Assembly: GCF_002157205.1 (NCBI RefSeq)
Contig: NZ_CP021358.1
Location: 3,162,001 to 3,226,000, forward strand
Reading direction: 5' to 3'
Source: Kushneria marisflavi
GTDB lineage: Bacteria > Pseudomonadota > Gammaproteobacteria > Pseudomonadales > Halomonadaceae
DNA length: 64,000 nucleotides
Made by a program: the position numbers and the translations under genes. The notes below the pieces were generated by a model. It was not told where the DNA came from, did not search any database, and was given only the letters and a program-made list of their open reading frames with translations. Shown here one piece after another: positions 54,218 through 62,290 of the stretch (within the stretch, counting starts at the first letter, position 1; every line of letters begins with the position of its first letter).

Positions 54218-56431
54218 ATGAGCTATCAGGTACTGGCCCGCAAATGGCGGCCGCGCACATTTCATGAGCTGATAGGGCAGGAGCATGTCAGTCGTGCGCT
54301 GGTCAACGCGCTTGATCAGGGGCGGCTGCACCATGCCTACCTGTTTACCGGCACGCGAGGGGTGGGCAAGACCACGCTGGCACGCATCCTGGCCAAGTGC
54401 CTGAACTGTGAAACCGGCGTGACGTCGCGCCCGTGCGGGCAGTGCCGGACCTGCCAGGACATCGATCAGGGGCGTTTCGTCGACCTGATCGAGGTGGACG
54501 CTGCCTCGCGAACCCGGGTTGAAGATACCCGTGAGCTGCTTGATAACGTGCAGTACGCGCCGACTCAGGGCCGTTACAAGGTGTACCTCATTGATGAGGT
54601 GCACATGCTGTCGACCCACAGTTTCAATGCGCTGCTCAAGACGCTGGAAGAACCGCCGCCGCACGTGCGTTTTTTGCTGGCCACTACCGACCCACAAAAG
54701 CTTCCCATTACGGTGCTGTCGCGCTGCTTGCAGTTTGCGCTCAAGCGCATGACCCCCGAGCGGATCGTTGATCACCTGGGACATGTGCTGACTCAGGAGC
54801 AGACGGCCTTCGATACTGCCGCGCTCTGGCTGCTGGGCCGTGCCGCCGATGGTTCCATGCGCGATGCCATGTCGTTGACCGACCAGGCCATTGCCTTTGG
54901 TCACGGAGAAGTGCGCGAGCAGGATGTCATTGCGATGCTCGGTACACTCGATCATCGACAGATTCTTGCGCTGGCTGAATCGCTGGCCGGCGGTGATGCT
55001 GCCGATGTGCTGGCAAGAGTGGCGCAGCTGGCCGAACAGGGCCCTGACTTTGCCGGCGTACTGGACGCCCTGTGTGGCGTCTTTCATCGTCTGGCGATTG
55101 CGCAGATGGTGCCGGCGGCACTGGATAATGCCCAGGGCGACCGCGAATCCCTGATCGCCCTGGCCGCACACTTCACGCCTGAAGACGTGCAGCTTTATTA
55201 CCAGATTGCGCTCAACGGCCGGGGCGACATGGACAATGCCCCCGAGCAGCGAACGGCGCTGGAAATGACATTGCTGCGGATGCTGGCCTTCCGCCCGCAG
55301 GGCGCGCCGGCGCCGGATAACAAGCCGTTGCCGATTCGTGGCGATGCGTCACCGCCACCGGTGACGAATACTGCCGCGCCCGCACAAACGGCGCCTGCTG
55401 AGGCGACACCCGCCGAGGCGGCGCCCAAGTCGAATGCGGCTTCGGCACCAACGCCTGCACCCCCCGATACGGCCACCGCGGAAGCTCCGGCCGTGCCATC
55501 CGAGCCCGTGGCGCCTGTGCCATCCGCTGCCGAGTCGTCTGCGCCTGTCCCGGCACCGCCCTGGAGCGATGATGACGCCGCGGCGTCGCTGGTCGACGCG
55601 ACAGGCAGCGCCGCCTATGGCGAAGCGCTATATGACGAGGCCGGTGAGAGTGTGCCTGCCGATCACCCTCAGCCGAGCGTGACACCGGAAGTGCCAGAAG
55701 TTGCGGATACTCACCAGGCAATGTTTGGCACGGCCTCGGCACCGACAGCGCCGATCGACGAGGCGCCTGACGACGAGGATGATCAGGACGATCCGCTTGA
55801 TGAATACATGAATGAAGCGGTCGGTGAGAACGCTGGTGGTCAGGCACAGGCGCTCGCCACAATGGTTGAAGGGCTTGGCGATGATCCGTCTGCCGATGCC
55901 CCGTCACACGATAACGCCGGCATATCGACAGATGACACGACAGACAACGATAAGACAGACAATGACGTGTCGGGTGCCGGGTCGACTTTTCATGCTCTGC
56001 CGATCGAGGCGGATCATACGCCGATCGATAATGCGGGCTGGCTCAAGCTCTTTCCTGTCCTGGGGCTTTCGGGAATGACGGCCAATCTGGTGGCCAACTG
56101 CGTGGTGCGCCATGATGATGGTCAGCATCTCGCCATGTGGCTGCATCACTCCCAGAGCGCCATGAACGCTGAAGTGCACCGGGAGCGTCTTGAGAAGGCG
56201 CTGATGGCACGAGGTCTGTCACGTCGGGTGAGTATTGAAGTGGGGGAGATCGATAAGGATATCGAAACGCCTGCCCGTCGCCGTGCACGGCTTGAGCAGG
56301 CGCGATTGCAGCGTGCCATTGAAGCCTTGCGTGATGACCCACATATTCAGTCTCTACAGGAAGTATTTGGTGCCCGCCTGCTGGAGCGCAGCGTAACCTC
56401 GTTCGAGCAGGATGATGTCGGCAACGGCTGA
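54218..56431 (+). CDS. dnaX: DNA polymerase III subunit tau (DnaX)
   Basis: Clamp-loader ATPase that also ties polymerase cores and DnaB together. The start at 54218 yields MSYQVLARKWRPRTFHELIG, the family N-terminus; 737 residues. Walker A is GTRGVGKTTLARILAK, the zinc cysteines are CLNCETGVTSRPCGQCRTC, Walker B VYLIDEVHMLS and sensor 1 LLATTDPQKLPITVLSRC. After domain III comes a Pro/Ala/Asp/Glu-rich linker (about 365-600), then the tau-specific C-terminal domain (WLKLFPVLGLSGMTANLVAN). No AAAAAAG slippery heptamer of the E. coli gamma frameshift is visible, so gamma may not be made that way. Confidence 0.96.
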   Translation: MSYQVLARKWRPRTFHELIGQEHVSRALVNALDQGRLHHAYLFTGTRGVGKTTLARILAKCLNCETGVTSRPCGQCRTCQDIDQGRFVDLIEVDAASRTRVEDTRELLDNVQYAPTQGRYKVYLIDEVHMLSTHSFNALLKTLEEPPPHVRFLLATTDPQKLPITVLSRCLQFALKRMTPERIVDHLGHVLTQEQTAFDTAALWLLGRAADGSMRDAMSLTDQAIAFGHGEVREQDVIAMLGTLDHRQILALAESLAGGDAADVLARVAQLAEQGPDFAGVLDALCGVFHRLAIAQMVPAALDNAQGDRESLIALAAHFTPEDVQLYYQIALNGRGDMDNAPEQRTALEMTLLRMLAFRPQGAPAPDNKPLPIRGDASPPPVTNTAAPAQTAPAEATPAEAAPKSNAASAPTPAPPDTATAEAPAVPSEPVAPVPSAAESSAPVPAPPWSDDDAAASLVDATGSAAYGEALYDEAGESVPADHPQPSVTPEVPEVADTHQAMFGTASAPTAPIDEAPDDEDDQDDPLDEYMNEAVGENAGGQAQALATMVEGLGDDPSADAPSHDNAGISTDDTTDNDKTDNDVSGAGSTFHALPIEADHTPIDNAGWLKLFPVLGLSGMTANLVANCVVRHDDGQHLAMWLHHSQSAMNAEVHRERLEKALMARGLSRRVSIEVGEIDKDIETPARRRARLEQARLQRAIEALRDDPHIQSLQEVFGARLLERSVTSFEQDDVGNG

Positions 56432-56479
56432 CAAGGCAATTAACAAGGTTTGATTTAACGACTCTTGAGGGGCGCAATC

Positions 56480-56806
56480 ATGATGAAGGGCGGCATGGGC
56501 AACCTGATGAAGCAGGCTCAGGAAATGCAGGACAAGATGCAAAAGGTGCAGGAAGAAATTGCTGACACCGAAGTGCATGGCGAATCCGGCGCCGGCATGG
56601 TCAAGGTGACCATGAACGGCCGACATGATGTCACATCGATCGAGCTCGACCCGGCCATCATGCAGGAAGACAAGGAATTCCTTGAGGACCTGCTCGCTGC
56701 GGCCGTCAACGACGCCGTGCGCAAGGTGGAAGTCAACTCGCGCACCAAAATGGAAGAAGCCACCCAAGGGCTCAATCTGCCGCCCGGCTTCAAGATGCCA
56801 TTCTAG
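56480..56806 (+). CDS. ybaB: Nucleoid-associated protein YbaB/EbfC
   Basis: 108-residue dimeric DNA-binding protein. The start at 56480 (GAGGGG upstream) gives [20 protein letters not shown], the usual N-terminal helix of the family (E. coli 109 residues). The remaining motifs are [30 protein letters not shown] and the C-terminal LPPGFKMPF. It sits in the conserved dnaX-ybaB-recR operon, 48 bp after dnaX and 14 bp before recR. Confidence 0.96.
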   Translation: MMKGGMGNLMKQAQEMQDKMQKVQEEIADTEVHGESGAGMVKVTMNGRHDVTSIELDPAIMQEDKEFLEDLLAAAVNDAVRKVEVNSRTKMEEATQGLNLPPGFKMPF

Positions 56807-56820
56807 GATACGCGCAATTC

Positions 56821-57438
56821 ATGGCGACATTTTCACCGCTGATTGATCGTTTGCTCGAAACGCTGCGAGTGCTGCCGGGTGTTGGCCCTCGCACAGCGCA
56901 GCGCATGGCTTTTCATCTGCTTGAGCGTGACCGTGAAGGCGGACGCCGGCTGGCGGAAGTGCTGGGCGAGGCGCTTGAACGAGTGGGCTACTGTGAGTGC
57001 TGTCGTAACCTGACAGAAAGCCGGCTGTGCAGCATCTGCGAGGATACTCGCCGGGATGATCGCGCCCTGTGTGTGGTGGAATCCCCGGCCGATCTGCTGG
57101 CCATCGAAGAGGCCGGCGGTTTTCGCGGGCGCTACTTCGTGCTGCATGGCCATCTCTCTCCCATCGATGGTATCGGCCCGAATGATCTGGGGCTTGATCA
57201 GCTGGAGACGCTGGTCCATCAGCGCCAGATCGAGGAGCTGATTCTGGCCACCAATCCTACCGTTGAGGGCGAGGCGACCGCACACTATATCGCCGAGCAG
57301 CTGCGTGCACTGGGTGTGCGCTGCTCGCGTCTTGCCTATGGCGTGCCCATGGGGGGTGAGCTCGAATATGTTGATGGCGGGACGCTGTCCCGTGCGTTCA
57401 TGGGCCGCCAGCCCTTTGGCGAGCGGGACCCTGAATGA
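56821..57438 (+). CDS. recR: Recombination mediator protein RecR
   Basis: 205-residue partner of RecF and RecO in loading RecA on gapped DNA. Helix-hairpin-helix [20 protein letters not shown], zinc finger [16 protein letters not shown], then the Toprim domain with [15 protein letters not shown] and the conserved [16 protein letters not shown], and the terminal Walker B-like [15 protein letters not shown]. Last gene of dnaX-ybaB-recR; the next gene, rnd, is 113 bp on. Confidence 0.97.
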   Translation: MATFSPLIDRLLETLRVLPGVGPRTAQRMAFHLLERDREGGRRLAEVLGEALERVGYCECCRNLTESRLCSICEDTRRDDRALCVVESPADLLAIEEAGGFRGRYFVLHGHLSPIDGIGPNDLGLDQLETLVHQRQIEELILATNPTVEGEATAHYIAEQLRALGVRCSRLAYGVPMGGELEYVDGGTLSRAFMGRQPFGERDPE

Positions 57439-57551
57439 TGTCATGCCAGAGCGCCGCTTGAGGCGAACCCAACCGATGCGACAAGCCGCCATGCGGCTTG
57501 TTTTTCTTGATTCACTGCCGGCCCGAGCGTCGGCAGGCGGCTGTAGACCCA

Positions 57552-58688
57552 ATGACCATGCCCACTGACGTCACCTGGCACTTTATCGATACCGAAGAAG
57601 CGCTCGAGCGCGCCTGCGCTGATCTTGCCACCCGCGACGTGATCGGAGTGGATACCGAGTTCATGCGCGAAACCACCTTCTATCCGGTGCCTGCACTGAT
57701 TCAGCTCGGGGATGCTGATGTTGTCTATCTGATCGACCCGACCGCCGTCGCACCGACCGAGTCGTTGCGTACCCTGCTGGGCGATGCGGGACCACTGAAG
57801 ATTCTGCATGCCTGCAGTGAAGACATGGAAATCTTTACGCTCTGGGTGGGCGATGTGCCTTCACCGCTGATTGATACGCAGATGGCTCATGCCCTGCTGG
57901 GCGAGGAAAGCTCCATCAGCTACCAGCGGCTGGTGGATCACTGGGCTCAGCAGCATGTGCCCAAGGGAGAAACCCGCTCCAACTGGCTGCAGCGTCCGCT
58001 GAGCGAGGAGCAGTGTCGCTATGCAGCGCTGGATGTGGTCTGGCTGTCATCGATCTGGCAGCGTCAGCAGGCGTGTCTTCGTGAAAAGGGCCGTCTCCAA
58101 TGGCTGCTCGAGGACTGCCATGCGCTGGTCGATGCTGCAAGAGGGGCACGCGATGACGCCCGCTGGTATTTGCGACACCGCAATGCCTGGCGTCTGGAAC
58201 CACGCCAGCTGGCGGCCTTTCAACGTCTGTGTGTCTGGCGAGAGCGCGCCGTGCGCGAGCGCAATCTGCCGCGCAACTGGCTGGCCAGCGATGCCACCCT
58301 GATGGAAATGGCGGCGGCGCTGCCGGGCAATCGTTATGAGCTCTCCCGGGTGGATGGCATCAAGCCTGCCCTGATCAAGCGTGAAGGTGACACGTTACTG
58401 GCATTGATCGAAGAGGCGGTGCGGCTGGAAGAGGCCGATCTGCCCAATACGTTGCCTTCTCCCATCAGTGATGCGTACAAAAAGCGCATGAAGGCACTGA
58501 AGGCGGCGGTCAACGAGCGCGCCACGGCACTGTCCTTGCCGGCAGAAGTGCTTGTAACCCGCCGTGAGCTCGAGCGCTGGATCAGCGCGGATCTTCAGCG
58601 GACCGACTGGCCCTGCATGAGCGGCTGGCGGGGGGAAGTGCTCAACGATGCCCTGGTATCGGCGCTGTCGCACGATACCCGCTCTTAG
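57552..58688 (+). CDS. rnd: Ribonuclease D
   Basis: 3'-5' exoribonuclease in tRNA 3' maturation. ATG 57552 gives 378 residues (E. coli 375). The DEDD catalytic residues occur in IGVDTEFMRETTFYP (Asp, Glu), LHACSEDMEIF (Asp) and CRYAALDVVWL (Tyr, Asp), making it DEDDy. Two HRDC domains follow (RLCVWRERAVRERNLPRNWL and LSLPAEVLVTRRELERWI). A longer frame from 57498 has no RNase D similarity. ycgL follows after 51 bp. Confidence 0.95.
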   Translation: MTMPTDVTWHFIDTEEALERACADLATRDVIGVDTEFMRETTFYPVPALIQLGDADVVYLIDPTAVAPTESLRTLLGDAGPLKILHACSEDMEIFTLWVGDVPSPLIDTQMAHALLGEESSISYQRLVDHWAQQHVPKGETRSNWLQRPLSEEQCRYAALDVVWLSSIWQRQQACLREKGRLQWLLEDCHALVDAARGARDDARWYLRHRNAWRLEPRQLAAFQRLCVWRERAVRERNLPRNWLASDATLMEMAAALPGNRYELSRVDGIKPALIKREGDTLLALIEEAVRLEEADLPNTLPSPISDAYKKRMKALKAAVNERATALSLPAEVLVTRRELERWISADLQRTDWPCMSGWRGEVLNDALVSALSHDTRS

Positions 58689-58739
58689 ACTTCGGATGCC
58701 CACGGGCGCTGAAGCCATTACGCATTTTCGGAGAACCCC

Positions 58740-59057
58740 ATGGCCTCGACACCGACACTGCTGCTGTGTCAGATCTACAAGAGCCCACGTCAGGAAGAGA
58801 TGTTTCTATACGTGGATCGCACCAAAGGGCTGGAGGTGGTGCCAGAGGCTCTGCTGGAAGGCTTTGGCGCGCCGCAGTCCATCATGATGATGGTCATGAC
58901 GCCGGAGCGTCAGCTGGCGCGTGTCGATACAGCTCGGGTCATCGAGGCGCTGAAGGAAAAGGGCTATTATCTTCAGATGCCGCCTGGTGGCGATGCACGA
59001 ACGCGGGATCTGGCCTTTGATGTCAGCGCCCGCTTTGATGATCGGACACCTGAATAG
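58740..59057 (+). CDS. ycgL: YcgL-domain protein
   Basis: 105-residue protein of the YcgL family, found mainly in gammaproteobacteria. Visible family positions are CQIYKSPRQEEMFLYVDR near the N-terminus, VPEALLEGFGAPQSIMMMVM and EALKEKGYYLQMPPG. It has a small alpha/beta fold in E. coli; biochemical role is unknown. The order rnd-ycgL-ycgN is conserved. It ends 17 bases before ycgN starts. Confidence 0.92.
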   Translation: MASTPTLLLCQIYKSPRQEEMFLYVDRTKGLEVVPEALLEGFGAPQSIMMMVMTPERQLARVDTARVIEALKEKGYYLQMPPGGDARTRDLAFDVSARFDDRTPE

Positions 59058-59074
59058 GCGTGTCGGGAGGGCAT

Positions 59075-59524
59075 ATGCGAGAGCGATTCTGGGAGCGATT
59101 TCCGCTGGGGGCGTTGACGCCTCAGGAGTGGGAGGCCATCTGCGACGGCTGCGGGCAGTGCTGTCTGGTGCGCCTTGAGGACGAGGAGCACCAAGAAATC
59201 GTGACGCTGTCGGTCGCCTGTCGTCTGTTCGACACCACGGTGTGTCGCTGCAGCGATTACGAGCACCGCTTTGACAAGGTGCCTGACTGCCTGCAGCTGA
59301 CGCCAGAGCGAGCCCGGGCGTTTCACTGGTTGCCCGACACCTGTGGCTACCGGCGCCTGGCGCAGTCAAAACCGCTGCCCAAATGGCACCCGCTGATCAG
59401 TGGTGATCCGCAGGGAGCGCGCCGCGCCGGCGTCAGCGTGCACGGTATGGCCGTGAGTGAAGAGAAGGTGCCCGAGCAGGACTACGAGGATTACATCATT
59501 GCCGTGATGCCTTGCCAGTCGTAA
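59075..59524 (+). CDS. ycgN: YcgN-family cysteine-cluster protein
   Basis: 149-residue protein (E. coli 153). The N-terminal cluster CDGCGQCCLVRLEDEE and later cysteines in VACRLFDTTVCRCSDYEHR and CGYRRLA could bind a metal or iron-sulfur cluster. The family resembles YkgJ-like CxxCxxCC proteins. Start at ATG 59075, with GGAGGG just upstream; a GTG at 59060 is less likely. Role unknown; co-transcribed with ycgL. Confidence 0.91.
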   Translation: MRERFWERFPLGALTPQEWEAICDGCGQCCLVRLEDEEHQEIVTLSVACRLFDTTVCRCSDYEHRFDKVPDCLQLTPERARAFHWLPDTCGYRRLAQSKPLPKWHPLISGDPQGARRAGVSVHGMAVSEEKVPEQDYEDYIIAVMPCQS

Positions 59525-59578
59525 GCGCTGCCCCAGGGGGTCAGTAAAGGCTCTGAAATTAGTGCAATATCGCATTTA

Positions 59579-59614
59579 AAAAGGGCGCGCCTCGGTCATG
59601 AGGCGCGCCCTTTT
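59579..59614. terminator. Bidirectional terminator, ycgN/ptrB
   Basis: AAAAGGGCGCGCCTC and GAGGCGCGCCCTTTT pair perfectly around a 6-base loop, giving a T-run on either strand. It lies between convergent genes. Confidence 0.92.
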
Positions 59615-59675
59615 AATTGGACATGGTCGTGTGACAACTTCCTGTTAATGGGCGCCTTTGCAGCACCCATCACGT

Positions 59676-61769
59676 TCAGTCGTCTTGCGGCAGCGTTTCG
59701 ATGGTGGCTGAAGCGTCTGACAGCCCCAGTGCCCACAGGATAAAGGCGTCCTGCCGGGCCACATCACGCCAGGCATGAAAGCGTCCGGAAGCACCACCGT
59801 GACCGGCGCTCATGTCGGTGCGCAGCATGACCGGCCCTCGGGCGCTGTCGAGTTCGACCAGGCGTGCATAGAGCTTGGCCGGCTCCCAGTAGGGCACCCG
59901 TGAGTCGTGCCAGCTGCCCTGCAGATAGACGGCCGGCCATGGTGCGGGGACCAGGTTGTTCAACGGGGAATATCCCTTGATGCGTCGATGGGCCTCCGGC
60001 TCTTCCGGGTTGCCCCATTCGGTATATTCCGCCGTCGTCAGCGGCAGGTCCGGGTTTTCCATCGTGCGCAGTACATCGACAAAGGGGACATCCAGCACCG
60101 CCGCACAGAAGGCGTGTGGATCCAGATTGACGCTGGCAGCTACCAGCAGTCCGCCGGCGCTGGCACCATAAGCGGCAATGTGGCGCTCTTCGGCCAAGCC
60201 GTGTTCTACCAGCACATTACGAGCGGCCAGAAAATCCTGGAAGCTGTTTTCCTTGTGCTCCAGCTTGCCGGCCAGATACCAGGGCTCGCCTCGATCGCCG
60301 CCGCCGCGTACATGGGCCACGGCAAAGGCACCACCACGCGCGAGAAGTTCAAGGCGCGAGATGGAAAACCACGGGTCGAGCGTCTGGCCATAGGCGCCAT
60401 AGCCATACAGCAGGGTAGGCAGCGGCCCGCGGTCGATCAAATCCGCGCGTGCCACTACCGATACCGGTACGCGTTCACCATCAAAGGAGGTGGCCCAGAG
60501 TCGGCGACAGGCCAGATGGCCGGGCTGGAGATCACCATAGACGGGTTGCTGGCGCAGCAGACGTCGCTCGCCGCTGTCGATATCGAATTCAACCCAGCGG
60601 GGCGGGGTCGTAAAGGATTCTTCGTGGAGGCGAAGCTGGCGTGTATCGAAATGGGGCGTGTCGGCGAGCCCGAGACTGCAGGGTGTCTCGGCGATGGGCA
60701 GCCACTCATCACGTGTCACGTCATGCTGGTCATCCAGCTGCATCAATCGCAGATGCACCTGAGCGCTGTCATGATCACGCTCGGTCAGCACCAGCCCCCA
60801 GGAGAAGGCATCCACGTCTTCAAGGGTGGTGTCGGCGCGATGCTCGATCATCGGTATCCAGCGATCAAATGCATGCTCCTCGGCGCGGTCGAGGCAGAAA
60901 TGCACGGCATTTCTGTTGTGAAGTACGTAAAACATTCCCGGACGGTGATCGAGGCCATATTCCACCCCGGTTTCGCGCGGATGAAAGCAGGTCGGGGCGG
61001 TTTCCGGTGTCGCGGCGGGAACCAGATGGGCTTCACTGGTGTCCTTTGAGGCACTGTGAATGACCAGCCACTCTCTTGAGCGGGTCTTGTCCAGACCGAC
61101 CCAGAATTCGACGTCGCTCTCTTCAAAGATACAAACGGCATCATCATGGTTGCGATGGCGTCGCCAGACGGTCGCCGGACGCTGGGTCGTGTCATGGCGC
61201 GTAAATAGCAGGGTAGCGTTATCTTCTGCCCAGCACAGGTCAGGTCCGATCCCGCGCTCGAGGCGAATCGTTTCGCCATCCGGCAAATGACGCAGGTAGA
61301 GATCGAAATATTCGTTGCCCTGTGTGTCCAGCGTCCAGGCCATCCACTGCTCGTCTTCGGACAGGGACAGATCACCCAGTTCGAGAAAGCTGTTGTGGGT
61401 AGAAAGTTCCTGCAGGTCGATCAGGCATTCGTGACCGCGGCGCTCGATATCGAGATGGTCAAGGCCTTCAGCGATGGGATGGCGCCAGAAGACCGGGTAG
61501 TCGGCGTCAGCCGCCGTTTCACTCCAGTACACGAAATGGTCAAAGGGCGTGGCAAGACCTGTCACGGCCAGCTCGCGGCGGGCGAGGTGGCTGTCAAAAA
61601 GGGTCTGCGTGAGTGAATCAAGTGGTTCAAACCACTGATCACATTCAAGGTTTACGGCCTCAAGAAATTCGGCCACCTCTGGCGCGTCACGGTTTTCAAG
61701 CCAGTGCCAGTGGGGGTCTTCGACTTTTTTGAAGCGCGCTACCGGCGCGGGAGATGGGTGTTCTTTCAT
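59676..61769 (-). CDS. ptrB: Oligopeptidase B-like S9 serine peptidase
   Basis: Prolyl-oligopeptidase family enzyme that cleaves short peptides after basic residues in the cytoplasm. 697 residues (E. coli PtrB 686), no signal peptide. The N-terminal beta-propeller spans about 70-420; the hydrolase domain has LLYGYGAYGQTLDPWFS, AVAHVRGGGDRGEPWYLAGK, the nucleophile motif YGASAGGLLVAASVN, the aspartate in GSWHDSRVPYWEPAK and the histidine in SAGHGGASGRF. The cleavage preference is inferred from the family. Confidence 0.9.
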   Translation of the reverse strand: MKEHPSPAPVARFKKVEDPHWHWLENRDAPEVAEFLEAVNLECDQWFEPLDSLTQTLFDSHLARRELAVTGLATPFDHFVYWSETAADADYPVFWRHPIAEGLDHLDIERRGHECLIDLQELSTHNSFLELGDLSLSEDEQWMAWTLDTQGNEYFDLYLRHLPDGETIRLERGIGPDLCWAEDNATLLFTRHDTTQRPATVWRRHRNHDDAVCIFEESDVEFWVGLDKTRSREWLVIHSASKDTSEAHLVPAATPETAPTCFHPRETGVEYGLDHRPGMFYVLHNRNAVHFCLDRAEEHAFDRWIPMIEHRADTTLEDVDAFSWGLVLTERDHDSAQVHLRLMQLDDQHDVTRDEWLPIAETPCSLGLADTPHFDTRQLRLHEESFTTPPRWVEFDIDSGERRLLRQQPVYGDLQPGHLACRRLWATSFDGERVPVSVVARADLIDRGPLPTLLYGYGAYGQTLDPWFSISRLELLARGGAFAVAHVRGGGDRGEPWYLAGKLEHKENSFQDFLAARNVLVEHGLAEERHIAAYGASAGGLLVAASVNLDPHAFCAAVLDVPFVDVLRTMENPDLPLTTAEYTEWGNPEEPEAHRRIKGYSPLNNLVPAPWPAVYLQGSWHDSRVPYWEPAKLYARLVELDSARGPVMLRTDMSAGHGGASGRFHAWRDVARQDAFILWALGLSDASATIETLPQDD

Positions 61770-61820
61770 AATGTGCAGTGTAACATTGATCGCTGTATTT
61801 AACCCGGAGGTATCAAGGGC

Positions 61821-62285
61821 GTGCTGATTTCAGACTCGATCCCACTATTGTGGCTATGCTGGTTCGTATTATCCGTTGCGGTGCTGGTTTTCGGCTACTT
61901 CGCCATTTCATTTCTGCCACGCCTGCCGCGCTGGCTGGTCACCGGGGCCGTTGCTGGCCTGCTCTGGATGCCGGCGTTCTTTTCGGTGCCCGGTCCACAG
62001 TCGGAGCTTGGGTATTCGGGGTGGGCACCGTCTCTGGTGGTGACCGCTGTCGGATTTCTGCAGCATAACGGCGGCCAGATCCTTTTCGGCGGTGCCCTGA
62101 TGGCCATCGGTGCAGTGCTGGGTATGCTGGTGACCTTTTTTATCGGCCGCCGCGGCCGGCATGATCATGACGACGATGACCGTTCCGGCAATGCTCGAAA
62201 CAGAGACAGTCGTGATGATCGTGATGTTTCCCGCCAGCGTCGGGAAAGTGCACCAGCGCGACGGGAACCTTCGCTCGGGAGATAG
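61821..62285 (+). CDS. Small membrane protein of unknown function
   Basis: 154 residues from GTG 61821, with GGAGG and AAGGG upstream. Three hydrophobic segments are visible (PLLWLCWFVLSVAVLVFGYF, RWLVTGAVAGLLWMPAFF, ILFGGALMAIGAVLGMLVTF). A very hydrophilic tail of about 45 residues rich in Asp, Arg and His (HDHDDDDRSGNARNRDSRDD) follows and is probably cytoplasmic. I recognise no family. The VWA gene starts five bases after the stop, so the two are probably one operon. Confidence 0.72.
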   Translation: MLISDSIPLLWLCWFVLSVAVLVFGYFAISFLPRLPRWLVTGAVAGLLWMPAFFSVPGPQSELGYSGWAPSLVVTAVGFLQHNGGQILFGGALMAIGAVLGMLVTFFIGRRGRHDHDDDDRSGNARNRDSRDDRDVSRQRRESAPARREPSLGR

Positions 62286-62290
62286 GCCCT

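Noticed and set aside
59907..61049. 380-residue open frame on the plus strand
   Set aside because: It lies wholly inside oligopeptidase B on the other strand, shows no domain, and is explained by high GC content.
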